Shown here piece by piece: positions 16,822-25,943 of a DNA stretch of 64,000 nt (positions are counted from its first letter, which is position 1; every line of letters begins with the position of its first letter). The notes under the pieces were generated by a model. The model saw only the letters and a list, made by a program, of their open reading frames with translations, was not told the origin of the DNA and searched no databases. Source of the stretch: Rothia nasimurium (GTDB taxonomy: Bacteria > Actinomycetota > Actinomycetes > Actinomycetales > Micrococcaceae); the NCBI RefSeq assembly GCF_928381705.1, contig NZ_CAKMSR010000011.1:1-64000 (forward strand), read 5' to 3'. The translations under genes were made by a program, and so were the position numbers.

Positions 16822-16973
16822 TCGCTTCTTATAGCCTTTCGAGCTGTTACATCTATATAACCGCACTAGGCTTGAACTGGGTTTTGAGTTGCCTGGGAGC
16901 AAGCTGGGTATTTTCGCGGACGCCCGTGGGCGCCTCCCGGGCGCGGGCAGGCCCCGGCCAGCCCGGGGAATTT

Positions 16974-17312
16974 CTAGGAGAAGTAGCCAATCAGGAAGAA
17001 CCAGAGCACCGGGTTAGCCAGCACAGACACCACCAGAATCATGATGAACCAGGCCGTGTGCCGGGCATAGCGCAGCAGCCCCACCAGGGCCAGCACAAAG
17101 GCTAGGGTAGCTGCTACGACAGAAACAGCCATAAACCCCAAGAAGGTGGCCAGAACCATTGAGGGTGACCCCACGTTCACCACAAAAGCCAACACCAGCG
17201 TCAGCACCGCCAGGCCCTCGGTCACCGCAGCTGCAAACAGCATCTGGGTGCTCTGGGGGCGGCGGGTGCGGGTAGAAGAAGGTGTTGATCGTAAAGCCAT
17301 ACCCTCTAGCAT
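16974..17312 (-). CDS. Small membrane protein, unknown
   Basis: 112 aa with three hydrophobic segments (about 24-47, 52-82, 88-110) after a Ser/Thr/Arg-rich N-terminus. I do not recognise it. The ATG at 17312 follows AGGGGAG by 7 bp; an internal ATG at 17300 is the alternative. It lies downstream of the rplI operon, separated by a hairpin. Confidence 0.6.
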   Translation of the reverse strand: MLEGMALRSTPSSTRTRRPQSTQMLFAAAVTEGLAVLTLVLAFVVNVGSPSMVLATFLGFMAVSVVAATLAFVLALVGLLRYARHTAWFIMILVVSVLANPVLWFFLIGYFS

Positions 17313-17353
17313 GCCAGACTCCCCTGTGAAAACCGCAAGCCCACCACACGCAG

Positions 17354-17389
17354 AACGCCCCGCTCCCCCAAGATGGGGGAACGGGGCGT
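17354..17389 (-). terminator. Terminator of rpsF-ssb-rpsR-rplI operon
   Basis: AACGCCCCG and GTTCCCCC-type arms fold into a GC-rich stem around an AGAT loop, 42 bp after the rplI stop. The U-tract is weak. Confidence 0.5.
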
Positions 17390-17430
17390 CCTGATGCTGC
17401 TAGAAGCCTAGCGAATAATCCTCAAGGGAA

Positions 17431-17880
17431 TTACTCGGCTACAACGTCCAGCTCAACGTTGGCTACAACGTCTTCGTGCAGACGCACGGAAACGGTGTAA
17501 ACGCCGGTGCGCTTGATAGCGGAACCGAGGTTGATCGCACGCTTGTCGACGGAGCCTGCACCTGAAGCCTCAATGGCGTCAGCAACGTGCTCAGCCTTGA
17601 CGGTGCCGAAGAGGCGGCCGTCAGCGCCAGCCTTGTGAGCAACAACAACGGGCTTTGCTGCCAGAGCAGCTGCGGTTGCCTTTGCTTCTTCGAGGTTAGC
17701 CTTGGCGCGAGCAGCGCGTGCTGCGCGGATGGACTCAACCTGCTTTTCGCCGCCTACAGTCCAGGTGACTGCGAAGCCGCGGGGCAGCAGGTAGTTACGT
17801 GCGTAGCCGTCCTTGACGGTTACAACGTCGCCAGCGGCGCCGAGGCCGGTGACTTCCTGAGTAAGAATGATCTTAGCCAT
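17431..17880 (-). CDS. rplI: 50S ribosomal protein L9
   Basis: 149 aa, the normal L9 length. It has the N-terminal rRNA-binding domain ([20 protein letters not shown], then [15 protein letters not shown]), a long linking helix and a C-terminal domain ([16 protein letters not shown]). It is the last gene of the rpsF-ssb-rpsR-rplI operon, 22 bp after rpsR. Confidence 0.97.
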   Translation of the reverse strand: MAKIILTQEVTGLGAAGDVVTVKDGYARNYLLPRGFAVTWTVGGEKQVESIRAARAARAKANLEEAKATAAALAAKPVVVAHKAGADGRLFGTVKAEHVADAIEASGAGSVDKRAINLGSAIKRTGVYTVSVRLHEDVVANVELDVVAE

Positions 17881-17902
17881 GTTCTTCTACTCTCCTATCG
17901 AT

Positions 17903-18139
17903 TTAGCGGCCAGCGCCTGAGTAGGGCAGCAGTGCAACTTCGCGGGCGTTCTTGATTGCCTGAGCGATCTTGCGCTGTTCCTGAACGGTCACGCCGGTGA
18001 CGCGACGTGCACGGATCTTGCCGCGGTCGGAGATGAACTTACGCAGAAGTGCGACGTCCTTGTAGTCGATTACGGTGACGTCAGCAGCCTTCAGGGGGTT
18101 CTGCTTGGGTTTGGGCTTGCGGATTTCAGCCTTAGCCAT
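17903..18139 (-). CDS. rpsR: 30S ribosomal protein S18
   Basis: 78 aa. The typical S18 core [23 protein letters not shown] is followed by [22 protein letters not shown]. It pairs with S6 on the platform of the small subunit. No CxxC zinc-type motif is seen, so this is a zinc-free form. It sits between ssb and rplI. Confidence 0.97.
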   Translation of the reverse strand: MAKAEIRKPKPKQNPLKAADVTVIDYKDVALLRKFISDRGKIRARRVTGVTVQEQRKIAQAIKNAREVALLPYSGAGR

Positions 18140-18268
18140 CGTGGTGCTCCTTTTTCTGGTGGGAGCCCGCGGGATAAACCGCGGGATGGATGAATATTTT
18201 GTCTTGGTTCAAAGAAGGACGCCGGGCGCCCCTTCCCTTCTGCCGTGCAGGCGGTGCCTGCCCGGGGT

Positions 18269-18937
18269 TTAGAAGGGGGGTTCGTCGTCTGCGCCGGATC
18301 CCCAGTCGTAGTTGCCACCGGACTGCTGGCCCCAGGGGTCAGCAGCGGGTGCCTGCTGGGCAGGTGCGGCTTGGGGGGCTGCTGCGGGTGCGGCAGGGGC
18401 AGCGTTGAAGTTGCCCTGCTGTGCGCCGCCGGTGTTGCCACCGAAGCCGCCCTGGTTGCCGTAGCCTGCGCCGCCGCCGTAACCACCCTGGCCACCGGCG
18501 TTGAAGCCGTTGCCCTGCTGGTTGCCGTAGCCGCCGCCGAAGCCCTGGTCGCCACCGAAGTTGCCACCTGAGCGCTGGTTGCGGGATACGTTAGCGGAGG
18601 CGAAGCGGAGTGAGGGACCGATTTCTTCGATCTCTAGCTCCATGCTGGTGCGGCGTTCGCCTTCTTTGGTTTCATACGAGCGAGACTTCAGACGGCCCTG
18701 CGCGATGACGCGCATGCCCTTCTTCAGGGTCTCGGCGACGTTCTCGGCAGCTTCACGCCAGACGCTGGCGCGCAGGAAGAGGGTCTCGCCTTCTTTCCAT
18801 TCGCCGGATGCGCGGTCGAAGTTGCGGGGAGTCGAAGCGATCGTGAAGTTAGCTACCGCTGCACCGTTGGGGGTGAAGCGAAGCTCAGGATCGCCGGTCA
18901 GGTTACCGATGACGGTAATGACGGTATCGCCAGCCAT
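18269..18937 (-). CDS. ssb: Single-stranded DNA-binding protein
   Basis: 222 aa. The OB fold is residues 1-110 ([28 protein letters not shown]). A long Gly/Asn/Gln-rich linker (about 120-165) and an Ala/Pro/Gln stretch follow. The acidic tip ends DDEPPF, the C-terminal tail that recruits repair and replication proteins. It lies in the standard place between rpsF and rpsR. Confidence 0.97.
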   Translation of the reverse strand: MAGDTVITVIGNLTGDPELRFTPNGAAVANFTIASTPRNFDRASGEWKEGETLFLRASVWREAAENVAETLKKGMRVIAQGRLKSRSYETKEGERRTSMELEIEEIGPSLRFASANVSRNQRSGGNFGGDQGFGGGYGNQQGNGFNAGGQGGYGGGAGYGNQGGFGGNTGGAQQGNFNAAPAAPAAAPQAAPAQQAPAADPWGQQSGGNYDWGSGADDEPPF

Positions 18938-19025
18938 GTGATGCCTCCAGTCGTAATAAGAGTAAGTATTTGAAGTTTTGCACGGGGGTCTGACATTTTA
19001 GTGAACAGGGCCCCGTCTCAAACAT

Positions 19026-19331
19026 TTACTTGGAGGAGATCTGCTGATCTTCCGGGCGGATGATCTTGGTGCGCATGACGGATTCGTTCAGGTTCAGAAC
19101 GCGGTCCAGTTCAGCAGCAGTCTCGGGGGTTGAGGTGAAGTTAACGACGGCGTAGATGCCTTCGGACTTCTTCTGGATTTCGTAAGCGAGCTTACGGCGG
19201 CCCCAGATGTCCATGTTGTCAACGGTGCCGTTGTCCTTGGTGACAACTTCGAGGAACTTGGTGAGGGTGGGCTCTACAGCCTTGTCCTCTACCTCGGGGT
19301 TGAGGATAACCATCAGTTCGTATGCACGCAT
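19026..19331 (-). CDS. rpsF: 30S ribosomal protein S6
   Basis: 101 aa. It starts [16 protein letters not shown] and contains [18 protein letters not shown]. It is the first gene of the S6 operon, with a strong ribosome site (AAAGGAGGGG) before its ATG. Confidence 0.97.
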   Translation of the reverse strand: MRAYELMVILNPEVEDKAVEPTLTKFLEVVTKDNGTVDNMDIWGRRKLAYEIQKKSEGIYAVVNFTSTPETAAELDRVLNLNESVMRTKIIRPEDQQISSK

Positions 19332-19358
19332 GATTAAACCCCTCCTTTGGGCTAAGCG

Positions 19359-19377
19359 GCTATGGGATTTCCATAGC
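19359..19377 (-). promoter_or_regulatory. Hairpin in rpsF leader, possible S6:S18 binding motif
   Basis: On the minus strand GCTATGG and CCATAGC flank a 5-nt loop and are followed by CCGC. S6:S18 autoregulatory leaders known in bacteria place a CCG trinucleotide near a hairpin upstream of rpsF. Resemblance is loose. Confidence 0.3.
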
Positions 19378-19507
19378 AGGAGATTACGTACGGTCTGGCC
19401 GGTCTCAGGTGTTGGCCGAGCGCCAGCACAGACTTGACCAACTTTACCGCAGGACGCCCGGTTTGGGCAGGGGTGGCGCGGTTAAAGCGGTGTTGTTCAC
19501 AGCACCA

Positions 19508-19861
19508 TTAGTAGATGCGGCGGTTAGCCAGAGCGTTGAGGTAGCCCACGCGTACGGGGATGGTGAAGAGGTCCCAAATCATGACGATGACCAGGGGAAT
19601 ATAGAAGATCCAGCCGATGAAAGGCACCGCTGCGGTGATACCGCCCGCAATAAGGTTACCTACGATGTAGAAGATGCCCATGATGGGCTGGCGCAGGTAG
19701 AACTTGTGGGCCCCGAGCCACCAGAGGAAGAAGAAGAGCAGGTAGGCCACCAGGGTGGATTTGGCCTGCACGATGTAAACCGGCTGCCCCTGGGCAAAGG
19801 AGCGGGCGCGGCCGGGGTTGTTGATATAGGTGGGCTGGTAGTGCTGGGGCTGTTCGGGCAT
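19508..19861 (-). CDS. TM2 domain membrane protein
   Basis: 117 aa. After a Pro/Gln/Tyr-rich 30-residue N-terminus, the TM2 domain shows two hydrophobic segments around WWLGAHKFYLRQPIMGIFYIV, the family's G-x-H-x-F-Y pattern, then an additional hydrophobic stretch (about 80-100). The function of TM2 proteins is unknown. It follows the 428-aa membrane-anchored protein by 12 bp and is probably co-transcribed. Confidence 0.82.
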   Translation of the reverse strand: MPEQPQHYQPTYINNPGRARSFAQGQPVYIVQAKSTLVAYLLFFFLWWLGAHKFYLRQPIMGIFYIVGNLIAGGITAAVPFIGWIFYIPLVIVMIWDLFTIPVRVGYLNALANRRIY

Positions 19862-19873
19862 GGTCTCCTGCCT

Positions 19874-21160
19874 TTAGGGGGTGTTCTCGAGTGAGGCCAC
19901 AAATTTTTGGAGGGTAGATTTGGCGGCGTCTTCACTGGTGATGGCCTGGCGCAGCTGGGCTTCACTTTCTTCGCTGCCGCCAAGACCCACGCTGATGTCA
20001 GCTTGGGTTCCATCTGAGACTACCTCAGCGTTGATGTAGAAGGGGATGATTTCTCGTTGGGCTTTACCGTCGGCGAGGTAGGTGACTTCAAAGGTGGCCT
20101 GGCGGTAACGGGAGGCCCGCCAGACTGTGGGGTCGGTGCGGTCCGGCACCAGGTAGAAAGCGGGGCGGTCGGTGAGTTCCCAGGAGACGTTGCTGATGGT
20201 GGCGGTGGAGTCTTCCCCGTGCAGGGCCGAGGTGGGGCACCCGGCAACATCGAGGCGGCGGGCGCTTTCGCAACGCTCTAGCCAGGATGTGATGAGGTTG
20301 TTGGTTTCATTCCACATGCGGGGGGATGGGCGCACGTCGAGGGTGAGCTCCTGAGCACTTGTTCCGTCGCCCGGTAGAGGTGCGGTGACGGTGTGGTCGG
20401 CATGCCTGAGGGTGTAGTAGGAGCTGCTGGGCAGGGTGAAATCGTAGGTGCCAGGCAGGGTTGGGATTACCCACTGGTACCCGGCTTCTGTTTCTGTACG
20501 GCGCGTAACGGGAAGGTCGAGGGACTGGCCGTTGACCTGCACCCCGGCGAGCGCTACCGGCGCGGTGAGGGTGAGGTAGGACTGGGCGGGGGTGGCAAGC
20601 TGCCAGCTGTCGTTGAAGGGCCCCGTGCGGGGTATCTGGGTGAGTGGCAGAGTGAGCTGGTGGTCTTGCCCCGCCACGGTGGCGAGGACGCTGGCTGTGA
20701 CCTGCCCGGTGGCGTCCTTGCTGGTGCCGGTGATGGTGTAGTTTTCTACGCGCCCCTGGGCGGCGCGGTAGATGGAGTTGGTGAGGTAGGTGTAGGTGAA
20801 GTCGCTGTAGGCACCGCGGTCGATGCCGGCGATGTAGTCGCCGCGTTCGAGGGCGCTCATGTAGCGGTCCACGCTGTCTTCGGGGGTGTGGGTGTGGGAG
20901 AGGTAGTTGCCCACAGCGGCGACCAGTATGGCGAGCAGGGTGACAAAGAGGGTGGTGAGGGTAAGGCGGACGCGGACGGTGCGGGCGTCCTTGCGGGTAA
21001 GGACGCCGGCGGCGCGCCCGGAGAACTCCCCGACCTGGCCGGGGATTCGACTGACTCGCTGTATGGACGTAGAGAAGGTTGTGCGGACAACCTCGGGGCG
21101 GGCATGCGAGACGGCACGGGCAAGCCACTGTTCGCCGTCCTTTTTCTTACGCTCAACCAT
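19874..21160 (-). CDS. Membrane-anchored extracytoplasmic protein, unknown
   Basis: 428 aa, not recognised. A basic cytoplasmic N-terminus (1-62) precedes one transmembrane segment (about 66-88, LTLTTLFVTLLAILVAAVG). The rest is a large outside domain with beta-rich, Thr/Ser-rich sequence; two Cys in the region CESARRLDVAGC may form a disulfide. The TcaA-like organisation (cytoplasmic tail, one helix, repeated outer folds) is similar in outline but there is no N-terminal zinc motif. It is likely an envelope protein in an operon with the TM2 protein. Confidence 0.65.
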   Translation of the reverse strand: MVERKKKDGEQWLARAVSHARPEVVRTTFSTSIQRVSRIPGQVGEFSGRAAGVLTRKDARTVRVRLTLTTLFVTLLAILVAAVGNYLSHTHTPEDSVDRYMSALERGDYIAGIDRGAYSDFTYTYLTNSIYRAAQGRVENYTITGTSKDATGQVTASVLATVAGQDHQLTLPLTQIPRTGPFNDSWQLATPAQSYLTLTAPVALAGVQVNGQSLDLPVTRRTETEAGYQWVIPTLPGTYDFTLPSSSYYTLRHADHTVTAPLPGDGTSAQELTLDVRPSPRMWNETNNLITSWLERCESARRLDVAGCPTSALHGEDSTATISNVSWELTDRPAFYLVPDRTDPTVWRASRYRQATFEVTYLADGKAQREIIPFYINAEVVSDGTQADISVGLGGSEESEAQLRQAITSEDAAKSTLQKFVASLENTP

Positions 21161-21186
21161 GGCTCTATTGTAAAGCTAAACGATAA

Positions 21187-21226
21187 GGGTGGTGACTTCT
21201 TTCCCCTTGAGAAGAAGTCACCACCC
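21187..21226 (-). terminator. Terminator of ABC exporter operon
   Basis: GGGTGGTGACTTCTT (21187-21201) and its perfect 15-bp complement (21212-21226) form a stem with a 10-nt loop. It is 27 bp past the permease stop. On the minus strand TTATCGTTT follows. Confidence 0.65.
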
Positions 21227-21252
21227 ATGCCAGTCAAGGACTAGCTAGCTTT

Positions 21253-22137
21253 TTAGCCGCGGGTATCGGTGAGAGTAAACCGCAGGTAGCCCAGCAGGGC
21301 GGGCACAGCGGCCCAGAGGGCGAACCAGGCGCCGCCTTCCAGGTAGCTGATGTCGGCATCTGAGCTCAGGTCGTAGGTGAGAATGACGCGGCCTAAGCCC
21401 GAGGGCAGGTAGTTGTAGGCGTCCGCTACCCACTCGAACTGCCCCATGAAGATAGTGGCAATAATGGGCAGAATCAGAAGCAGGAAAACCACCAGCACAA
21501 TACCGCCAGCGTTATTGCGGAAGAGGGAACCAAAGCCGAAGCCCATCCAGGCCATGAACATGAAGTAGATACCTGCAGCAACCCAGTTCATCAGCAGGCC
21601 AGAGTTCATCTCCAGAGCCTGACGAATAGACTCATCCAGCACCGGGTAGCCAACCCAGAAAGCAATCGCAGCCAGGGCAAAGCCAATTACGAAAGCATAG
21701 AGGGAAATAACCAGGATTTTTGCCAGGTAGAGGGTGGTACGGCGAGGCACAACAGTCATAGACGTATGAATAGACCGGGTGGCATATTCAGACCCAATAA
21801 AGACCGCAGCAATGGAGGCAATCAGCATATTTGCCATATCAATACCTGAAGCACCTAGTGCATATGCCATGTTGGCAATAGTTTCAACACCGGCATTCGT
21901 CGAAGCCATACCCTGCTCAGCCTGGGTCATCAGCTCCGGGCTGTCCATCATAGAGTTCAGAACCAGGGAATAGAGGGGGGCCATACCCACCATCACCACA
22001 GCCAGCACCAGGGTCATCACCCAGTTAGTGGTGAGGGTACGGAACTTCAGGGCCTCAGACCGCACAACCCCCACGAAAGAGAGCTTTCGCCCAGCGAACT
22101 GGGAGGCAGACGCAGGAGCAGAAAGGGTAGCAGTCAT
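21253..22137 (-). CDS. ABC-2 type transporter permease
   Basis: 294 aa with six hydrophobic segments (about 40-58, 95-125, 140-165, 178-200, 207-230, 262-285). The phrase RSIHTSMTVVPRRTTLYLAK is typical of ABC-2 permeases of the bacitracin/BcrB and antibiotic-export type. AAGGAG stands 8 bp before its ATG. It is 2 bp downstream of the ATPase gene, so the two form one exporter. The substrate is unknown. Confidence 0.88.
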   Translation of the reverse strand: MTATLSAPASASQFAGRKLSFVGVVRSEALKFRTLTTNWVMTLVLAVVMVGMAPLYSLVLNSMMDSPELMTQAEQGMASTNAGVETIANMAYALGASGIDMANMLIASIAAVFIGSEYATRSIHTSMTVVPRRTTLYLAKILVISLYAFVIGFALAAIAFWVGYPVLDESIRQALEMNSGLLMNWVAAGIYFMFMAWMGFGFGSLFRNNAGGIVLVVFLLLILPIIATIFMGQFEWVADAYNYLPSGLGRVILTYDLSSDADISYLEGGAWFALWAAVPALLGYLRFTLTDTRG

Positions 22138-22139
22138 GG

Positions 22140-23153
22140 TTAGTTCTCCTTAGCGTCGGTTGAAGTCTGGTTCCAGGGGGCCGCAGGGCCATCTGCAGGG
22201 CCTGCGAGTACCGGGGCGGCGGCGTTCTCCTGGCCGGTGGAGGGGGTGAACTCGGCTGAGTGGTATTCGACCTCGTCGCGGGTCATGTTCATGTAGACCT
22301 GCTCCAGGGTGGACTTCTGCGGCGTGAGCTCGTGCAGCAGCACACCGGCCCCCTGGGCCAGGCGGGCCAGGTCGCGGGCGTCCGCCTGCTCCACCATCAG
22401 GCCGTCCGTTTCGAGGGCAGTGAAGGTGTGGCCGGCTTCATTTAGGGCGGTAGCGAAGGTATCACGGGCGTCGGTGCGCACGAGCACCTTGTTTTCGTCA
22501 CCAATCTTCAGGAAGTCTTCCATAGAGCAGTTGGCCAGCAGACGGCCGCGGCCAATCACGATGAGATCGTCGGCAGTCTGGGACATCTCACTCATCAAGT
22601 GGGAAGAAATCAGCACGGCCCGGCCTTCAGAAGCCAGGTGGCGGGCCAGGTTACGCACCCAGATAACACCTTCGGGGTCAAGGCCGTTGACGGGTTCATC
22701 GAGGATGACGTTCTGGGGGTCACCCAGCAGGGCGGCCGCGATACCCATGCGCTGGCCCATACCCAGGGAGAAGCCCTTGACCTTCTTCTTTGAGACAGCG
22801 GCCAGGCCGGTCATCTCAATAACCTCATCAACACGGGATTTCGGGATACCGTGCGTCAGCGCCAGCGAGCGCAGGTGGGCTGCCCCGTTACGCCCGGGGT
22901 GCATGGCCTTGGCATCGAGGAGGGCGCCGACAGAGGTGAGCGGGCTTTTGAGGGAGCGGTAGGGCTGGCCGTCGACCAGGGCGCTGCCCTTGGAGGGCTT
23001 TTCTAGCCCCACCAGCATGCGCATGGTGGTGGATTTGCCGGCGCCGTTGGGGCCGAGAAAGCCGGCGACTCGGCCGTTGGGCACGGTGAAGCTGATGTCA
23101 TTGACGGCCGTTTTAGGGCCGTAGGTTTTGGTGAGGTTTCTGACCTCGAGCAT
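22140..23153 (-). CDS. ABC transporter ATP-binding protein
   Basis: 337 aa. Walker A is GPNGAGKST (about residues 36-44), the signature is FSLGMGQRMGIAAALLG, Walker B is NVILDEPVNGLDPEG, and the switch His is in ISSHLMSEM. This is the BcrA/DrrA-like class of drug or lipid exporters. The C-terminal 70 residues are variable and Pro/Ala-rich. It forms an operon with the permease just downstream. Confidence 0.92.
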   Translation of the reverse strand: MLEVRNLTKTYGPKTAVNDISFTVPNGRVAGFLGPNGAGKSTTMRMLVGLEKPSKGSALVDGQPYRSLKSPLTSVGALLDAKAMHPGRNGAAHLRSLALTHGIPKSRVDEVIEMTGLAAVSKKKVKGFSLGMGQRMGIAAALLGDPQNVILDEPVNGLDPEGVIWVRNLARHLASEGRAVLISSHLMSEMSQTADDLIVIGRGRLLANCSMEDFLKIGDENKVLVRTDARDTFATALNEAGHTFTALETDGLMVEQADARDLARLAQGAGVLLHELTPQKSTLEQVYMNMTRDEVEYHSAEFTPSTGQENAAAPVLAGPADGPAAPWNQTSTDAKEN

Positions 23154-23272
23154 GGGTCTCCCCTTGTTGTGCGTGACGGTATCACTTTTAACACTAGGGG
23201 GTCAGACTGAAGAAAACATCAGTCTGCGGGGTGAGTTCTTCATGCACCTTAGGAATGGAGCAGATGCATGGA

Positions 23273-23851
23273 CTACCGCAGGATCTCTACCAGTTCGTCT
23301 ATCAGGGCTCGTGTTTCAGACCAGTAGCCCTCACTGAGCCGCTGGCTCACGGCAGACTGACTTATCCCAAGTTTTTCAGCTATCTGCTTCTGAGACAACC
23401 CCTGACGAGCCATTTCTCCTGCCTGCTGGCGGGTTTCTTGCCGGTCTATTTCAAGACGGGCGAGCAGACTCAGGGCTCTATCAACCAGCTGAGCTACCGC
23501 TACAGACCCAGCGAAGCAGCAGCGTCCTTTTGCTTTTTTAGCCCGCTCAACCGCTCTGCGGGCGTACTCAAAAGCGGGCCCGGCCCCTGCCCGAGTTTCT
23601 GCAGGTAGCGGGACGTTTACCGGGCCCTCCCCTATGCCCACGTACCAGTGACCGGTACGCACCAGAGCAAGAGCGGTTACAAGCGCAGCAGCTGGGTCGT
23701 CGAACACCGCTTGGGCTTCGTCGCCTGCGGTGCGCTGGAATGGACGGACTGGGGCGCCGCTACCCTCTAGCCCATCGACAAGGGTAAAGAGGTCTGGGAT
23801 TCGGTCCTTATCACCGGATGAGCCCACCTGGTCAACAGTCAAAACAAACAC
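23273..23851 (-). CDS. SatD-like protein with C-terminal helix-turn-helix
   Basis: 192 aa. The N-terminus (MFVLTVDQVGSSGDKDRIPD) and the TAGDEAQAVFDDPAAALVTAL segment look like the SatD family. The C-terminal part carries a clear helix-turn-helix (GLSQKQIAEKLGISQSAVSQRLSEG). The start is GTG at 23851, only 3 bp from a 46-bp AT-rich palindrome (23855-23900), so no room remains for a ribosome site outside the palindrome. Autoregulation at that palindrome is an inference. The SatD function itself is not established. It lies between the ABC exporter and cca. Confidence 0.7.
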   Translation of the reverse strand: MFVLTVDQVGSSGDKDRIPDLFTLVDGLEGSGAPVRPFQRTAGDEAQAVFDDPAAALVTALALVRTGHWYVGIGEGPVNVPLPAETRAGAGPAFEYARRAVERAKKAKGRCCFAGSVAVAQLVDRALSLLARLEIDRQETRQQAGEMARQGLSQKQIAEKLGISQSAVSQRLSEGYWSETRALIDELVEILR

Positions 23852-23854
23852 AAG

Positions 23855-23900
23855 ATAAGCATATAGCCTTATATATTCATATATAAGGCTATATGCTTAT
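23855..23900. promoter_or_regulatory. 46-bp near-perfect palindrome at SatD-like gene start
   Basis: Two 22-nt arms (23855-23876 and 23879-23900) are perfect inverted repeats around a TC centre. Each arm contains ATAAGCATATAGCC. It is very AT-rich in a GC-rich region. The arms also hold shorter repeats of TATA type. It abuts a GTG start codon and likely overlaps the promoter. It could be an operator, a cruciform, or an mRNA hairpin. Confidence 0.8.
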
Positions 23901-23916
23901 ATCCAAGTTTCTGGCC

Positions 23917-25323
23917 TTACTTTTTGCTCCACTCCAGCAGGCGGGCCGTTGCTTCTTCCTTGCCCAGGGCCCCTTCGTCCAGGCGCAGGTTGAGCAGGAA
24001 CTTGTAGGCCTGGCCCACCTGGGGGCCGGGCTTGATATCCAGAATCGCCATGATTTCTTCGCCGTCCAAATCGGGGCGAATGGCGTCCAGTTCCTCCTGT
24101 TCAGCCAGCTCTGCGATGCGGCGCTCTAGGTCGTCGTAGGCGGACGCGATGCGGTTGGCCTTGCGCTTGTTGCGGGTGGTGACGTCCGCCCGGGTCAGCC
24201 GGTGCAGGCGCTCCAGCAGGTCCCCTGCGTCGCGCACGTAGCGGCGCACCGCAGAATCGGACCAGCCGGCGTCCCCGTAGCCATAAAAGCGCATGTGAAG
24301 CTCGACCAGGCGGGCGACAGCCTTGATGGTGTCGTTATCGAAGCGCAGCTCGCGCATACGCTTCTTGGTCAGCTTGGCCCCCACCACGTCGTGGTGCAGG
24401 AAGCTCACAGCCCCGTTACTCTCGAACTTGCGAGTGGCGGGCTTGCCAATATCGTGCATGAGGGCAGCAAAGCGCAGAATGAAGTCGGGGCCGGGCACAG
24501 CGCCGTCCGCGTCGGTTTCAAGGGCAGCAGCCTGCTCCATGACGGTCAGGGAGTGCTGGTAGACGTCCTTGTGGCGGTGGTGTTCATCGACTTCCAGCTT
24601 GAGTGCCGGGATTTCGGGCAGAACAAAGGACGCCAGCCCCGACTCCACGAGCAGGTCAACACCACGGCGGGGAGCAAGACCACAAATGAGCTTAACCAAC
24701 TCATCGCGCACGCGCTCAGCCGAAATAATCTGAATACGGTCGGCCATATCGACCATGGCTTCAAAGACCTCGGGGGCCAGGTCAATATCCAGGCGGGAGG
24801 CGAAGCGGGCAGCGCGCATCATGCGCAGCGGGTCGTCAGAGAAGGACGCCTGTGGGGTACCGGGGGTGCGGATAATGCCCTTCCGCAAATCCTCCTGACC
24901 CCCAAAGGGATCAACCAGTTCAAGGGAGGGCAGGCGCAGGGCCATAGAGTTGATGGTGAAGTCGCGGCGGAAGAGGTCTTCCTTCAAATCTGTACCGAAA
25001 GCGACCACCGGCTTGCGGGAATCAGGGTCGTACTTTTCAGCACGGTAGGTGGTGATTTCAACCATCTCATCCCCCTTGCGGATGCCGATGGTGCCGTACT
25101 CCTTGCCGATCTCCCAGGTAGCGTCGGCCCAGCCGTCCACCACCGCCAGGGTTTGATCGGGAGTGGCGTTGGTAGTGAAGTCCAAATCTACCGAGGTTTC
25201 CCCCAAAAACAGGTCACGGACGGGCCCGCCCACCAGGGCTAATTCAAAGCCCACGCGGGCAAAGAGCTCGCCCGCTTCACGTGCTACCGGGTGGATGAGG
25301 GAGGTATCAAAAACATGCGCCAT
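23917..25323 (-). CDS. cca: CCA tRNA nucleotidyltransferase
   Basis: 468 aa. It adds or repairs the 3' CCA of tRNA. The nucleotidyltransferase domain shows ALVGGPVRDLFLGETSVDLDFTTNA with the catalytic DxD, the RRDFTINSMAL motif, and the head domain DDPLRMMRAARFASRL. An HD domain (HRHKDVYQHSLTV, then MHDIGKPATRK) adds phosphohydrolase features. It is the usual actinobacterial neighbour of the divergent Nudix-murJ genes. Confidence 0.94.
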   Translation of the reverse strand: MAHVFDTSLIHPVAREAGELFARVGFELALVGGPVRDLFLGETSVDLDFTTNATPDQTLAVVDGWADATWEIGKEYGTIGIRKGDEMVEITTYRAEKYDPDSRKPVVAFGTDLKEDLFRRDFTINSMALRLPSLELVDPFGGQEDLRKGIIRTPGTPQASFSDDPLRMMRAARFASRLDIDLAPEVFEAMVDMADRIQIISAERVRDELVKLICGLAPRRGVDLLVESGLASFVLPEIPALKLEVDEHHRHKDVYQHSLTVMEQAAALETDADGAVPGPDFILRFAALMHDIGKPATRKFESNGAVSFLHHDVVGAKLTKKRMRELRFDNDTIKAVARLVELHMRFYGYGDAGWSDSAVRRYVRDAGDLLERLHRLTRADVTTRNKRKANRIASAYDDLERRIAELAEQEELDAIRPDLDGEEIMAILDIKPGPQVGQAYKFLLNLRLDEGALGKEEATARLLEWSKK

Positions 25324-25415
25324 AACCCTTCAATCGTGCCAGCAAACCGCACAAGTTACCACTTACACCCTCAACTTTTAAAACATCACCCCTCTCTATC
25401 GGTTAAGGTAGAGAC

Positions 25416-25919
25416 ATGACTTTTCCTATTCCCCGGGCACCAAAGAAGCGGGCTTTCACGCCCGTTGCTGCCATGCCCACGGTTGAGGAGGTCTCTGCAG
25501 GCGGCGTCATCGTCAACTTTGACGACCGCAACCTGCCCGTTGCCATCATCGCCCGCATCAACCGTGGCGGGCGTCTGGAATGGTGTCTGCCCAAGGGTCA
25601 CCCCGAGGGGGACGAGTCCAAGGTGGCAGCTGCGGCCCGCGAAATTGAAGAAGAAACCGGCATCTCTGGCGATGTGATTACCTCGCTGGGGTCCATTGAC
25701 TACTGGTTCAACGTTTCGGGGCACCGAGTGCATAAGACGGTTCACCACTTCTTGTTCTCCGCAACCGGTGGCGAGCTCACCACCGAGAACGACCCTGACC
25801 ACGAGGCGGTTGACGTCGCCTGGGTCAATATTGATGATTTGGGGCGTAGACTCTCGTTCCCGAACGAGCGGCGCATCGCTGAGATTGCCCGTGAGTACAT
25901 CATTCACCAGCTCTCCTAG
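25416..25919 (+). CDS. Nudix hydrolase
   Basis: 167 aa. The Nudix box reads GHPEGDESKVAAAAREIEEETG, with the conserved REIEEE catalytic core. The context left of murJ is conserved in actinomycetes (MutT4-like). The Nudix box is preceded by SAGGVIVNFD. The substrate is not defined; MutT-like sanitation of oxidised nucleotides is a possibility. A TAGAGA sequence at about 25408 could be a minus-10 close to the ATG. Confidence 0.9.
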   Translation: MTFPIPRAPKKRAFTPVAAMPTVEEVSAGGVIVNFDDRNLPVAIIARINRGGRLEWCLPKGHPEGDESKVAAAAREIEEETGISGDVITSLGSIDYWFNVSGHRVHKTVHHFLFSATGGELTTENDPDHEAVDVAWVNIDDLGRRLSFPNERRIAEIAREYIIHQLS

Positions 25920-25943
25920 CTGACTGAGTAGATAAGGATTCCC

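Larger units (their letters stand above)
16646..16973. other. Leader/intergenic region of the DUF418 gene
   Basis: 328 bp between two minus-strand genes. It contains a strong hairpin (16734-16773) and a possible 30-codon leader ORF (16729-16821). The remainder, about 16860-16973, shows nothing else I can support. Confidence 0.5.
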
